NCBI GenBank assembly: GCA_002345625.1
Contig: DDWE01000084.1
Location: forward strand, 3,726 to 51,400
Source: Desulfuromonadaceae bacterium UBA2294
Lineage (GTDB): Bacteria > Desulfobacterota > Desulfuromonadia > Desulfuromonadales > UBA2294
Reading direction: 5' to 3'
DNA length: 47,675 nucleotides
Shown here: one piece after another, positions 15,422 through 24,252 of the stretch
Numbering within the stretch: the stretch's first letter is position 1
Layout: the number at the start of each line of letters is the position of its first letter
Notes under the pieces: model-generated
What the model saw: the letters and a program-made list of their open reading frames with translations, nothing else
Databases searched by the model: none
What the model was told of the DNA's origin: nothing
Translations under genes and position numbers: made by a program

Positions 15422-16414
15422 ATGAAAGCAGTTCTGCTTGAAGGATTCGGTGGACTCGAAGTTTTGAAGGTCGGTGAAGCCCCCAAACCGGCTCCAGCCG
15501 CCGGCCAGGTGCTGGTCAAGGTTGTCGCCACCTCGATCAACCGCCCCGACCTGGTGCAGCGCGCCGGCAAGTATCCGCCGCCGCCGGGTGATTCCGAAAT
15601 CCTCGGCCTTGAAGTCGCCGGCACCATCGCCGAACTCGGCGAAGGGGTCGAAGGCTGGAAAGTTGGGGATCGCGTCCTCTCTCTGGTCGGAGGGGGTGGT
15701 TACGCCGAGTATGCCGTAGCCTACGCCAGCCACCTGATGCCGATCCCGGAGGCTATGAGCTTTGAAGAAGCGGCCTGCGTCTGCGAATCGTACATCACCG
15801 CCTTTTTGAACGTATTCATGATCGGCGAACTGAAAGACGGCCAGACCGCGATCTTCCACGGCGGCGGCGGCGGGGTCAACACCGCGGCGCTGCAGTTGGC
15901 CAACGCCCTGACCCCCAACGTGAAGAAGATCGTCACCGCCCACCCGAGCAAACTCGAGCGGGTCAAGGGTCTCGGGGCCGACCTGGTGATTGATTACACC
16001 ACCACCCCCGATTTCGCCGACGCCATCAAGGAGTTCACCAACAAGAAGGGGGTCGACCTGATCCTCGACCACGTCGGCGCCAAGTACCTGGCGCCAAACA
16101 TGAATTCCCTCGGTTACAAAGGGAAACTCGTCATCATCGGCGTCATCTCCGGCATCAAGGCCGAGCTCAACCTCGCCCTGATGATGGTCAAGCGTCAGCA
16201 GATCATCGGCAGCGTTCTGCGCAGCCGCCCGGTACCGGAAAAAGCCGAGATCATCGCTGAGTTCACCAAACGCGCGATCCCCAGGTTCGCCGACCGCACC
16301 ATCGTGCCGATTATCGAGAAGGTCTTCTCTATCGACGATGTGGTTGAAGCGCACCGGATGATGGAAGATGACCAGCATTTTGGCAAGATCGTGCTAAAAA
16401 TCAGCGAGGGCTGA
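15422..16414 (+). CDS. NAD(P)H:quinone oxidoreductase, zinc-independent MDR family (PIG3-like)
   Basis: A 330-residue medium-chain reductase. The start MKAVLLEGFGGLEVLKVGEAPKP, NRPDLVQRAGKYPPPPG and LGLEVAGTIAELGEGV are typical of the PIG3/quinone-reductase branch. The NAD(P)-binding motif is HGGGGGVNTAALQLA, with KGVDLILDHVGAKYL downstream. Catalytic zinc ligands of alcohol dehydrogenases are absent. The enzyme likely reduces quinones or reactive alkenals. GAGAGGAG lies nine bases before ATG 15422, which is preferred over the in-frame ATG 15398. Confidence 0.92.
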   Translation: MKAVLLEGFGGLEVLKVGEAPKPAPAAGQVLVKVVATSINRPDLVQRAGKYPPPPGDSEILGLEVAGTIAELGEGVEGWKVGDRVLSLVGGGGYAEYAVAYASHLMPIPEAMSFEEAACVCESYITAFLNVFMIGELKDGQTAIFHGGGGGVNTAALQLANALTPNVKKIVTAHPSKLERVKGLGADLVIDYTTTPDFADAIKEFTNKKGVDLILDHVGAKYLAPNMNSLGYKGKLVIIGVISGIKAELNLALMMVKRQQIIGSVLRSRPVPEKAEIIAEFTKRAIPRFADRTIVPIIEKVFSIDDVVEAHRMMEDDQHFGKIVLKISEG

Positions 16415-16460
16415 CAGAATGCCAAATGGCAACTAAGTCACAAACAAACAGGCAACTTAA

Positions 16461-16502
16461 ACGTGAACAGGGCCCGGAAAAATGTCCGGGCCCTGTTCAC
16501 GT
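16461..16502. terminator. 17-bp perfect inverted repeat between convergent genes
   Basis: ACGTGAACAGGGCCCGG (16461-16477) pairs perfectly with 16486-16502 around an eight-base loop. There is no T run on either side, so it is a strong hairpin but not a classical intrinsic terminator. It sits 47 bases after the quinone oxidoreductase stop and 40 before the PepSY gene's stop. Confidence 0.6.
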
Positions 16503-16541
16503 GAATACTCAGTTGCCGGCGACGGCGGAACGCAAAAACTG

Positions 16542-17090
16542 CTACTCAAGAACAAACAGCACAAACAACAATGGCACCACCAGCCCAAAGCCGGTCAACA
16601 GCAGGCCGCGCCGCAGTGTGCTGCGCCGTAGCATCAGCAAGCCACTAATGGCTACAAAAGCCAGAGCCACCGCATAAAGATCGGCAATCCAGGTCCAGGC
16701 TCCCTGCGGATGATTCAGGTGCAGAGCATTGAGTGGATACCAGAAGGTACGCCTGGCGACACGTTCATACTCGACCACGCCGCTCTTCAGGTGCACGCGT
16801 GCGACGCGCCCATCGATAAAAATCCAGAGATTCTCCGGGTCGGGCTGGAAATAACTCTCCTCGACCCGACTCTCCCCCAGTTGATACAGAATCGCCTGAA
16901 CGGTGGTAGCCGTAACAAGTCCTGACGCCTGCGGCGCCACCTGTCGCATGACTTTTTCAATCCGGTAATTCGGATTCCAGTCACGCCGGTGGTTGACCGC
17001 CACCCCGGAAATTGCGTAAAGCAGGGTTAAACCGATACAGGCAAAACCGACGTCGCGGTGCAGGATGTAATTCCACTTGCGCCAGACCAT
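16542..17090 (-). CDS. PepSY-associated membrane protein
   Basis: The 182-residue product has an N-terminal helix (about 15-32, GFACIGLTLLYAISGVAVNH), a periplasmic PepSY-like segment (about 35-125) and two C-terminal helices. HRDVGFACIGLTLLYAISGVAVNHR and NALHLNHPQGAWTWIADLYAVALAFVAISGLLMLR match the 'PepSY-associated TM' family, whose relatives occur with iron reductases and TonB systems. It follows the DUF4920 gene by nine bases, so the two are an operon. Specific function unknown. Confidence 0.8.
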   Translation of the reverse strand: MVWRKWNYILHRDVGFACIGLTLLYAISGVAVNHRRDWNPNYRIEKVMRQVAPQASGLVTATTVQAILYQLGESRVEESYFQPDPENLWIFIDGRVARVHLKSGVVEYERVARRTFWYPLNALHLNHPQGAWTWIADLYAVALAFVAISGLLMLRRSTLRRGLLLTGFGLVVPLLFVLFVLE

Positions 17091-17099
17091 CGGCTCGAC

Positions 17100-17567
17100 C
17101 TACACCCCCGGAATTTCGGCGCCAAGGCCACGCAGGCGGATGATCGTCTCACCCTCCGTCACGCTGGCCGGATCGAAGGTCTCACCGCGCTCATCAGCAT
17201 GATGCTTCCGCTGCTCGATCACCTGCTCACGACTGAGCTCAAACAGTTCCACCACCCCTTCAAACTCCCCTTTACGGCCACGCGCCTCAAGCGGAAAGAC
17301 AATCTCGCCGTCCGTCACCTTGACCCGGATCTGCTCAAAGGGACGATCACCGGCGACCGCCAGCCAGCAACCGCGGCTTTGACAGACATCGACGATCATG
17401 CCGGTCACTTTCACCGTTTTGCCGACGTACTGGCGCGGTTGGTCAAGCAGGGTCGAGATCGGAGTCGTTTCACTCACTGTTACACCCAGACCAAAGGTCT
17501 TCGCCAAAACCACACCGGGCAACAGCAACCCAAACACCAAGATCAACACCACGGCTACTTTTCTCAT
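17100..17567 (-). CDS. Exported DUF4920-like protein
   Basis: The protein is 155 residues from ATG 17565-17567, which has GAGGAG about eight bases upstream; the longer frame lacks such a site. A signal peptide (MRKVAVVLILVFGLLLPGVVLAK) is followed by a small beta-rich OB-like domain: YVGKTVKVTGMIVDVCQSRGCWLAVAG. The paired cysteines in CQSRGCW are a family feature that may bind metal. It is co-transcribed with the PepSY protein gene downstream. Confidence 0.78.
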   Translation of the reverse strand: MRKVAVVLILVFGLLLPGVVLAKTFGLGVTVSETTPISTLLDQPRQYVGKTVKVTGMIVDVCQSRGCWLAVAGDRPFEQIRVKVTDGEIVFPLEARGRKGEFEGVVELFELSREQVIEQRKHHADERGETFDPASVTEGETIIRLRGLGAEIPGV

Positions 17568-17716
17568 CACTTTGCTCCTCTGCTTAATCTGCATGTTTGA
17601 ATGTTTGGCGGAGTATAGAAGAGAGCGGGAATGGCGGTCAAGAATAAATCCGCACAAAAAAGGTGATAATTTATAAAGATACAGAACTGGGGGGAGCAAT
17701 CCGACCGATCAGGATT

Positions 17717-18997
17717 TTAATCAGCAGCAGTCGACGCCCCGCGCCGCGGTAGCCCAGCCGCCAACGGTACTGCACAGGCAGCGAGCAGTCCGGCCGCCAG
17801 ATAGGCGTAACGAAAGGTGACAAAGGTTTCGCCGACCACGCCTGCCGCACCAGGCCCGATCGACTGGCCAACGGCAAAAAACAGGGTGACGGCAGAGAAC
17901 GCCGCGGCGGCATGCTTGAGACCGTAGCAATCGGCAACCACCGCCGCCATCACGGTCGGCACGGCAAAATTGGACAGCCCGTAGAAGAAAACTGAGAGCA
18001 GCAGGGCGACGCTCCCCAGCCCGGAACCGGCCAGCAGATAAGCCAGCGCCTGCAGGGAGAAAATCAGCATCAGGGCATGTCGGCGCCCGATGCGATCGGA
18101 GAGCAGACCGAAACCGACGCTGGAGAACAGACTGAAGAAACCGACCCAGAACCAGAAGTTGCCGGCCTGGGCTTCGGCAAAACCGTATTCACCGACCATG
18201 GTCGAGACGATGAAGGTGCCGTAGACCATGTAGGTCATGCCGAAGATCGCGTAGATCAGACCGAGCCGCATCAGCAGTCGCCCACCGCCCGGACGTTCGG
18301 CGGCGCCGTCAGCAGCAACCGGCAGAGGGTCGATCTCACCGAGGGGTTTGAGCCCCATATCGGCCGGGTCGTTTCGTACCAGCAGCGCCACCAGAAGCCC
18401 GACACAGAAGGTGACACCCGCAATCAACAGCCAACCGATACGCCAGCCGTCAGCACCAAATGATCGGTTGAGCAGTGGCACCAGGGTCCCGGCGAGCATG
18501 ATGGCACAACCGTTACCGACGATCATCAAACCGTTGGCCCGACCCCGATAACGGCGTCGGAACCAGTGCGAAATCAGCACCATCAGCGGGATATTGGCAA
18601 AGCCACCACCGACGCCTACAAACGTGTAACAAAGCAGGAGGGGAATAAACGAAGTGCTGCGACTGATGCCAAACAGACTGACGGCGACCAGGAGCAGACC
18701 GCAGGCTACGGTTCCACGCGGGCGAAAGCGGCGCAGGGTCAGCGGAGCGAGTGCGACCGCTGCAAGATAGCCGATAAAATTGCCGGTGCTGATAAACCCC
18801 ATCTGGTCATAGGCTAGCCCCAGACTGCTGCGCATGGCAGGGAGCAGCATGCCGTAGCCGAAACGGGCCAGACCGAGACATGAAAAGATGGTCAAACCGC
18901 CCAGAAGAACAATCAGCCAACCGTAATGGATCGGAAGACGGGACGCCCCATCAGAAGATGTTTTCAAGACGACGGTCCTTCTCCTCCCAGAGCTCAT
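17717..18997 (-). CDS. MFS transporter (YbfB/YjiJ-like)
   Basis: A 426-residue transporter with 12 predicted helices. HYGWLIVLLGGLTIFSCLGLARFGYGMLLPAMR is the hallmark start of the YbfB/YjiJ branch of the major facilitator superfamily, and the loop 8-9 motif GLLSDRIGRRHALML is present. The substrate is unknown. The reading frame overlaps the upstream acyltransferase by 47 bases if ATG 18997 is used. A TTG at 18965-18967, with AGGAGAAGG correctly spaced, would reduce the overlap to 17 bases and may be the real start. Either way the two genes are translationally coupled. Confidence 0.87.
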   Translation of the reverse strand: MSSGRRRTVVLKTSSDGASRLPIHYGWLIVLLGGLTIFSCLGLARFGYGMLLPAMRSSLGLAYDQMGFISTGNFIGYLAAVALAPLTLRRFRPRGTVACGLLLVAVSLFGISRSTSFIPLLLCYTFVGVGGGFANIPLMVLISHWFRRRYRGRANGLMIVGNGCAIMLAGTLVPLLNRSFGADGWRIGWLLIAGVTFCVGLLVALLVRNDPADMGLKPLGEIDPLPVAADGAAERPGGGRLLMRLGLIYAIFGMTYMVYGTFIVSTMVGEYGFAEAQAGNFWFWVGFFSLFSSVGFGLLSDRIGRRHALMLIFSLQALAYLLAGSGLGSVALLLSVFFYGLSNFAVPTVMAAVVADCYGLKHAAAAFSAVTLFFAVGQSIGPGAAGVVGETFVTFRYAYLAAGLLAACAVPLAAGLPRRGASTAAD

Positions 18998-19853
18998 TAC
19001 CCCAGCGGTTCAACTCGGTACGGAATGCAGAGTCGGCCGTATAGTCGCGCCCGAGCAGCGTCGCTGGAACCGGCCGGACAGCGACCACCACACTCACCTG
19101 CCGGGCCCGACCGCACAGCAAATCCCAAAAGGAGGGGACCTGACCGTGATAGCCGATGGTCAGATCGACCAGAGTCTTCACCTGCTGGCCAAGATTGCCG
19201 AAAACCAGACCGGCGGCGGCGGTCTTCGGCTTGAGCAGGTGGGTATAAGGGGATTTTTGTTTAGTGTGCTTCGCCGTACTGAAGCGAGTCCCTTCGAGGA
19301 AGATGAACAGCGACACCGGCAGATCCCGAAACTTTTCGCAGGCAGCACGAGCAGTCTCCAGATCCTTGCCGATCTTCTCCGGGTGTTTTTTCAGGTATGC
19401 GCGGTCATAGCGTTTCATGAACGGGAAATCAAGGGCCCACCAGCACAGCCCGATCACCGGCACCCAGATCAGTTCCTGCTTGAGGAAAAACTTCAGCTGC
19501 GGCAGGCGGCGATTAAGGACGGTCTGGGCGATAAAAATGTCAGCCCAGCTCTGATGGTTGCAGGTCACCAGGTAACCGTTGCGCCGGTCGACGGCGGCGC
19601 CTTCGGCGACGTGCCAGTCTACGCCATCGAGGCGCGGCATCCACAGGCGGTTGACTTCAATCCAGGCCGCTGCGATGCCATTGAGAGCAGTGCTGCACAG
19701 CCGACGCCAGGGCCGAAGCGGAATCAGCAGCTTGAGCAGGGCTATAGCAAACAGTGGCAGGGCGATCAGGGCGGTAAAACCACCCAGGATCAACGATGCA
19801 ATAACACCACGCACAACGGGAGGCAATACGGTTGGAAGCGGCAAGGCAGACAA
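18951..19853 (-). CDS. Lysophospholipid acyltransferase-family protein (PlsC/YihG-like)
   Basis: The 300-residue membrane-associated acyltransferase carries the catalytic NHQSWAD (HX4D) motif near residue 98, the FMKRYDRAYLKKHPEK basic segment and FIFLEGTRFS, the third family motif. Length and the N-terminal double hydrophobic region match E. coli YihG and relatives, which acylate lysophosphatidic acid. The start is TTG (19851-19853) or more likely TTG 19842-19844, because AGGAG is too close to the first. It is followed by an overlapping MFS gene. Confidence 0.88.
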   Translation of the reverse strand: MSALPLPTVLPPVVRGVIASLILGGFTALIALPLFAIALLKLLIPLRPWRRLCSTALNGIAAAWIEVNRLWMPRLDGVDWHVAEGAAVDRRNGYLVTCNHQSWADIFIAQTVLNRRLPQLKFFLKQELIWVPVIGLCWWALDFPFMKRYDRAYLKKHPEKIGKDLETARAACEKFRDLPVSLFIFLEGTRFSTAKHTKQKSPYTHLLKPKTAAAGLVFGNLGQQVKTLVDLTIGYHGQVPSFWDLLCGRARQVSVVVAVRPVPATLLGRDYTADSAFRTELNRWGNELWEEKDRRLENIF

Positions 19854-20002
19854 TCTCCTGCTTACGGGTGGGCTGAATGGGATAACACCGACGCAGGCTG
19901 CATTCTAGACAATTCATCGCCGCGTCGATAGAAAAAAGTGCAGATTGCTTCTCTGTTTGTCAAATCAGCAAAAAAATATATGCAATTCGACAATTAGCTG
20001 CC

Positions 20003-20008
20003 TATAAT
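20003..20008 (+). promoter_or_regulatory. -10 element of the PhnD-like/kinase operon
   Basis: A perfect TATAAT at 20003-20008 lies 23 bases before ATG 20031. The -35 region is poor (nothing close to TTGACA at the right distance), so activation by a regulator is possible. Its position argues against the in-frame ATG at 20007, which it overlaps. Confidence 0.5.
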
Positions 20009-20030
20009 GTTTCCAGTGAGGTTGAAATTC

Positions 20031-20993
20031 ATGTCTGCTTCTCGGTTATCACCATATTCTGTCGTCAACCGGTGCCGCCCCCGATCCGGCATCTCGCTAT
20101 GCCTGCGCGCCACGATAGCAGTCCTGATCCTGCTTGCCCTCGGATCCTGCAAGGAGGAGCCTCCCCCTCCTGCCCAGGAAACACCCGCAACAACCACAAC
20201 CACCCCACTACGTCTCGGCATCGGATCAATGATCACACCGAAGGAAGGGTACATTTACTACCAGCAACTCGGCCGCTACATTGAGCAGAGACTGCAGCGT
20301 CCAGTCCAGTTGGTCGATCGAGGAAACTATGAAGCCTTCAACAAACTTCTGCAGGAGAGTGACCTTGATTTGGCCTTTATTTGTGGAGGCCCTTATGTCG
20401 AGGGGAAAGAAACCTTCAATCTGCAACTGCTGGTCAAGCCGGAAACCCTCTCGGGCGAAACCGTCTACTACTCCCTGGTCCTTGTCCCGGTCGGCAGTAC
20501 GGCGACAGCGCTGGCCGATTTACGCGGCAAATCCTTCGCCTTTACCGACCCCAAGTCGAATACCGGCTACATCGTTCCGTCGGCACTCCTGGCCCGTATC
20601 AATGAAACCCCCGGTCACTTCTTCAGTGAAATTTCCTACACCTATGCCCACGATCGATCGATCAGGGCGGTTGCGGAAGGGGTCGTCGATGCCGCTGCCG
20701 TAGACAGCCTTATCTACGACTATCTGACCCACATCGAACCGAAGCTGACCAGCCGGGTTCGTATCCTGCTCCGGTCCTCTCCTTACGGCATTCCGCCCGT
20801 GGTTGTGCGCCCGGATCTCCCCCCCGAAACCCGGGAACAGCTACGAACGCTCCTTCTGGACATGGGTAAAAATGCCGATGGGCAGAAGATTCTCAACGGC
20901 ATGTTGCTGCGCCGTTTTGTACCGGCAACAGATGCGGACTATAACTCCATCCGCAAGGACAGAGAACTCGTTCGCCAACTCGAAAATCGTTGA
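20031..20993 (+). CDS. PhnD-like phosphate/phosphonate-type binding lipoprotein
   Basis: This 320-residue lipoprotein has a long N-terminal region, a hydrophobic helix and a lipobox LGSC with acylated Cys-40. The mature part (RLGIGSMITPKEGYIYYQQLGRYIEQRL..., then DLAFICGGPYVEG, LRGKSFAFTDPKSNTGYIVPSALLA and VDAAAVDSLIYDYL) is the PhnD/periplasmic-binding type II fold used for phosphonate-like ligands. There is no permease or ATPase gene next to it; instead a sensor kinase gene follows 15 bases later. It therefore probably serves as a ligand receptor for the kinase. GTGAGG lies nine bases before ATG 20031. Confidence 0.88.
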   Translation: MSASRLSPYSVVNRCRPRSGISLCLRATIAVLILLALGSCKEEPPPPAQETPATTTTTPLRLGIGSMITPKEGYIYYQQLGRYIEQRLQRPVQLVDRGNYEAFNKLLQESDLDLAFICGGPYVEGKETFNLQLLVKPETLSGETVYYSLVLVPVGSTATALADLRGKSFAFTDPKSNTGYIVPSALLARINETPGHFFSEISYTYAHDRSIRAVAEGVVDAAAVDSLIYDYLTHIEPKLTSRVRILLRSSPYGIPPVVVRPDLPPETREQLRTLLLDMGKNADGQKILNGMLLRRFVPATDADYNSIRKDRELVRQLENR

Positions 20994-21008
20994 CCCAAAA
21001 GAGGTGCC

Positions 21009-22772
21009 GTGCGCTCTCTCCGCAGCCAGCTTACACTCAGTTTTGCCCTTCTGGTCAGCTGCGTCGGCCTCGCCCTTGGCATTTACATCAGTACGATTTT
21101 TGCCGCGCAACTAACGACCGAAGTCCACAAACGCGGCGAAACCCTCGCCCGCCATCTTGCAGAAATCGGAGCCGATGCGGTCATCTCGGAAGACCAGTTG
21201 ACCCTGCACACCCTGATTGACAGTGTCCTGAAGTCAGAAGCAGATGTTGCTTATATTTTTTTTGTAGATCATGACGGTGACCAGATTCTCGCCGACTCGT
21301 TTGACGGCAGATTCCCTCCCTTGCTCCTGACAGCGAACACGTTACCGGCCAACAAAGCAACGCAGCGTCGGGAGATTGATCTCACCGGAGAACCGGTTTA
21401 CGACATTGTTGCCGAAGTACTGACGGCCCGCGCCGGTTTCGTTCATCTCGGTTTATCGGCCAAACCGGTGATTGACACGGTCACGTCGCTGGTGACGCAC
21501 ACCCTGATCGCAGTCCTGCTTTTCACTGTCGCCGCCATCCTCGCCGCAAGACCGATCGCCCTCTCCATCTCTGAACCGATCAGTCGGCTGACGAACGCTG
21601 TGCGCCAGATCGCAAGTGGTCATAAAGCTGACCACATCGACGATTCTGGCTGTACTGAAATCGGTGAACTCGCCAGCGCCTACAACAGCATGGTCGACAA
21701 CCTTGCTGCCACCGAAAAACAACTCAAGACACAGCTCGCTTTTCGCGAGGCCCTGCTGAGCGACCTGCCCGAAGCGGTCTATTACAAGAATCTCAAAGGG
21801 AAAATACTCGGTTGCAGCAAGGTTTTTGCAGATTTTTTTGGATTTACGGCAGCGCAGATCATCGGGCGCGCAGAGCAGGATCTCTTCCCCGAGGACAGCC
21901 TGCATCGAGCAAAGGAGGACGAACTGCTGGCGAGCCGCGGGGTGATCTCCTACGAGTGCCTCGTACAGCGAAACGATGCGGTTTCTCGCACCATTATCTT
22001 TTTCAAAACCCCGTTTAGCGATGCCAATGGCGACACGGCAGGGATTATCGGGGTCATGCAGGATGTGACACGCGAGCGGGAAGCCGATCGCTTAAAGAGC
22101 GAATTTGTCTCGGCCGTCGCCCACGAATTCCAGACACCGCTGGCAACGGTCCTTGGCTTTGCCGAACTGATTCTCGACCGGAGTATCGGCGCAGAAGACA
22201 GGGCCGAGGGCCTGCGCATGATCATGGAAAAAGCCGAGCGGCTGTCACATCTGGTCGATGAACTGCTCGATCTCTCCCGGCTGGAAACAGGCCGCAATTT
22301 CAGCCTGCACCCGGAATCTTGTTCTTTACGGCAGATCATCTCCGAAGTCACCAATGACTTCCAGCATAGCGCTCCCCACCACCTTATTGAACTCGATTTA
22401 CCACCCGGGGATCTGCCTCTGGTCGCCGACGCGGCCCGCATCAATCAGGTTCTGGAAAATCTGTTAAGCAATGCGGTGAAATACTCGGCCAAAGGGAGCT
22501 GCATCCGCATCGGCATTGCAGAGCATGTGACCGACTACGAACTGACAATCATCGACGAAGGCCGCGGCATGACTGCCGAACAGGCCGAGCACGCCTTCGA
22601 CAAGTTCTACCGTGCCGACACCTCGGATTCGGCTCCGTCCGGAACCGGTCTTGGCCTTTACCTGTCGCAAACCCTTGTGACCATGCACGGTGGCCGGATC
22701 AACATCACCAGTCCAGGCCCCGGGCACGGCAGCACCGTCAGAATCCTGCTTCCGCGCCAGACGCCGATTTAG
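21009..22772 (+). CDS. Membrane sensor histidine kinase with HAMP and PAS domains
   Basis: A 587-residue kinase. Order: helix 1 (about 9-33), periplasmic sensor (34-160), helix 2 (about 163-183), HAMP (184-238), PAS (245-355), HisKA with phospho-acceptor His-372 in AHEFQTPL, and HATPase with N box (INQVLENLLSNAVKYS), G1 (IDEGRGM) and G2 (GTGLGLYLS). The GTG start is preceded by AAGAGGT. The gene lies 15 bases after a PhnD-like lipoprotein gene, suggesting that the binding protein presents a ligand to the periplasmic sensor. No response regulator is adjacent. Its stop overlaps the stop of the convergent ykgJ-like gene. Confidence 0.93.
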   Translation: MRSLRSQLTLSFALLVSCVGLALGIYISTIFAAQLTTEVHKRGETLARHLAEIGADAVISEDQLTLHTLIDSVLKSEADVAYIFFVDHDGDQILADSFDGRFPPLLLTANTLPANKATQRREIDLTGEPVYDIVAEVLTARAGFVHLGLSAKPVIDTVTSLVTHTLIAVLLFTVAAILAARPIALSISEPISRLTNAVRQIASGHKADHIDDSGCTEIGELASAYNSMVDNLAATEKQLKTQLAFREALLSDLPEAVYYKNLKGKILGCSKVFADFFGFTAAQIIGRAEQDLFPEDSLHRAKEDELLASRGVISYECLVQRNDAVSRTIIFFKTPFSDANGDTAGIIGVMQDVTREREADRLKSEFVSAVAHEFQTPLATVLGFAELILDRSIGAEDRAEGLRMIMEKAERLSHLVDELLDLSRLETGRNFSLHPESCSLRQIISEVTNDFQHSAPHHLIELDLPPGDLPLVADAARINQVLENLLSNAVKYSAKGSCIRIGIAEHVTDYELTIIDEGRGMTAEQAEHAFDKFYRADTSDSAPSGTGLGLYLSQTLVTMHGGRINITSPGPGHGSTVRILLPRQTPI

Positions 22773-23470
22773 GCCTCAACCACCCGCACCAGCCAGGAAG
22801 ACAACCGCAACGGGGTCAGTACCGACTCAACCGCAGTCCACCCTTGTGCAAGGTATTTGGACAGCCCCTTTTCACGCTCCAGCCAAACCAGCACTGTCAA
22901 ATTGCCATCAATACTGAAACCGTACTGATCACGCATGGCAGACAACAGAGTCTCCTCCTGCTGTTGTGCAGCAAGACGCGGCCGGGACAGGAAATGGGTC
23001 AGAACATCGACCCACTGCGGGTCGAGACTCTGCAGATAAAGCTCCTTATCGATCGCCGGCAAGGTGGCCAGATCGAGACCGCACCAGTCACCGGGGCGGG
23101 TGGAGTGCAGGGCCCGACAGGAGAGCGGGCGGACGGAGTAGACATCACAAGCACCCCCGGCATCGAGAAACGGACAGCCGGACAGGGTGTCGCGGTGCCG
23201 ACGCAAGTAGGCCAGCAGATTAACGTCATCCTCGCCTTCCTGACGTAACCGCGCCACGTGGGCATCCAGACGCGCCATCTGTTCACCATTCAGCGTCGCC
23301 GCCAGAACCTGCGCCTCCGGCCAGGTGGCATGCACCGCCAGCCGGCAGCAGTTGGCGCAGCCGCGGCGGCAGTATAGCGCAACCCCCTGTTGCCGGCAGT
23401 CAGCAAGGATGGTGTCAATCTCTGCGTCCAGCCGCATCTGGGTCGAACGGACGAGTTCTGTCAACACCAT
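22769..23470 (-). CDS. YkgJ-family cysteine-cluster protein
   Basis: A 233-residue protein with the CxxxCxxCC N-terminal cluster (Cys 34, 38, 41, 42 in CRRGCANCC), then CPFLDAGGACDVYSVRPLSCRALHS. This is the YkgJ/UPF0153 zinc- or iron-cluster pattern. Family members are cytoplasmic and mostly uncharacterised. The start overlaps the stop of the upstream esterase gene by one base (TGATG), so translation is coupled. The 3' end overlaps the convergent kinase gene by four bases. Confidence 0.85.
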   Translation of the reverse strand: MVLTELVRSTQMRLDAEIDTILADCRQQGVALYCRRGCANCCRLAVHATWPEAQVLAATLNGEQMARLDAHVARLRQEGEDDVNLLAYLRRHRDTLSGCPFLDAGGACDVYSVRPLSCRALHSTRPGDWCGLDLATLPAIDKELYLQSLDPQWVDVLTHFLSRPRLAAQQQEETLLSAMRDQYGFSIDGNLTVLVWLEREKGLSKYLAQGWTAVESVLTPLRLSSWLVRVVEA

Positions 23471-24093
23471 CAGCGTCGGTCTCCCGAAGCCTGCATATAG
23501 AGCTGAGCCACCGCCTGAGCCAACTGGCGGTAACCGGCGGCGTTGGGATGAATCGGATCACTCTTGAGCGCCGGGTCGGTCAGCAGATCGTGCAGGATCT
23601 CGTTTGCGCACGGCACCCCTTTCTCCTGCGCCACTTCGGCGTACAGAGGGTGGGTTTTCGCCATGAGTCCGAACTGGGGGACAGCGATCAGGATGACCTC
23701 GGCGCCGGCGGCACGGCACAGATCGACCATCGCCCGCAGGTTCGCTGCCACTTGCTGTGAAGAACGCTGCTGTAGAAAGTCGTTGCCGCCGTGGCACAGG
23801 ATCACCAGCTGCGGTTGCACGGCGTCGAGAACCTCCGGCAACCGGGCCAGACCGGTTTCGGAGATTTCACCGGGGATGCCGGCGTTGACCACCTTGTGGC
23901 CGAGAGTTGCGGCCAGCACATCGGGGTAGGAGGCGCCGGCCGGCGCGCCGGTGCCATACGTTAAACTGTCACCAAAAGCCAGAACCACGGCATCAGCAGC
24001 CAACGGGCGCAGGGCCGGGGTCTTTTCGCACCCCATCTGTAATAGTAGAGCAAGCAACAGGATCAAGCTAAAACAACGCAGAATAACCGGCAT
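23470..24093 (-). CDS. SGNH/GDSL hydrolase lipoprotein (TesA-like arylesterase)
   Basis: A 207-residue exported hydrolase. The signal ends in a lipobox with Cys-22 (LLQMGC), so it is a lipoprotein. Block I is AFGDSLTYGTGAP with nucleophile Ser-43, block III HGGNDFL, and the catalytic DxxH is DPIHPN near the C-terminus. TesA homologues hydrolyse acyl thioesters, esters and lysophospholipids in the periplasm. It is co-translated with the YkgJ-like gene. A gap of about 160 bases separates it from rubrerythrin upstream. Confidence 0.9.
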   Translation of the reverse strand: MPVILRCFSLILLLALLLQMGCEKTPALRPLAADAVVLAFGDSLTYGTGAPAGASYPDVLAATLGHKVVNAGIPGEISETGLARLPEVLDAVQPQLVILCHGGNDFLQQRSSQQVAANLRAMVDLCRAAGAEVILIAVPQFGLMAKTHPLYAEVAQEKGVPCANEILHDLLTDPALKSDPIHPNAAGYRQLAQAVAQLYMQASGDRR

Positions 24094-24189
24094 CTCAAAA
24101 CCTCCTGAGCAGAGTGCACGCCGGCCATTGTAGCAAAAACCAGGCAGGATCGCGTCTTTTCTTTACCCGGAGCAGTGCAACAAAATAAA

Positions 24190-24220
24190 GACGGACGGTG
24201 CCTGTGCACCGCCCGTCCGC
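24190..24220 (-). terminator. Hairpin terminator after rubrerythrin
   Basis: On the minus strand GGACGGGCGGTGC pairs with GCACCGTCC across ACAG, with a four-base bulge, followed by CTTTATTTTG. It ends the rubrerythrin transcript before the esterase gene. Confidence 0.65.
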
Positions 24221-24252
24221 AAATCCACTTATGCTGCCGCGCCGAGTTCTAG

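Noticed and set aside
15419..16378. 319-codon minus-strand frame opposite the quinone oxidoreductase gene
   Set aside because: The sense strand encodes a complete, well-recognised enzyme with promoter and ribosome site; the antisense product is Asp/Gly-rich and matches nothing.
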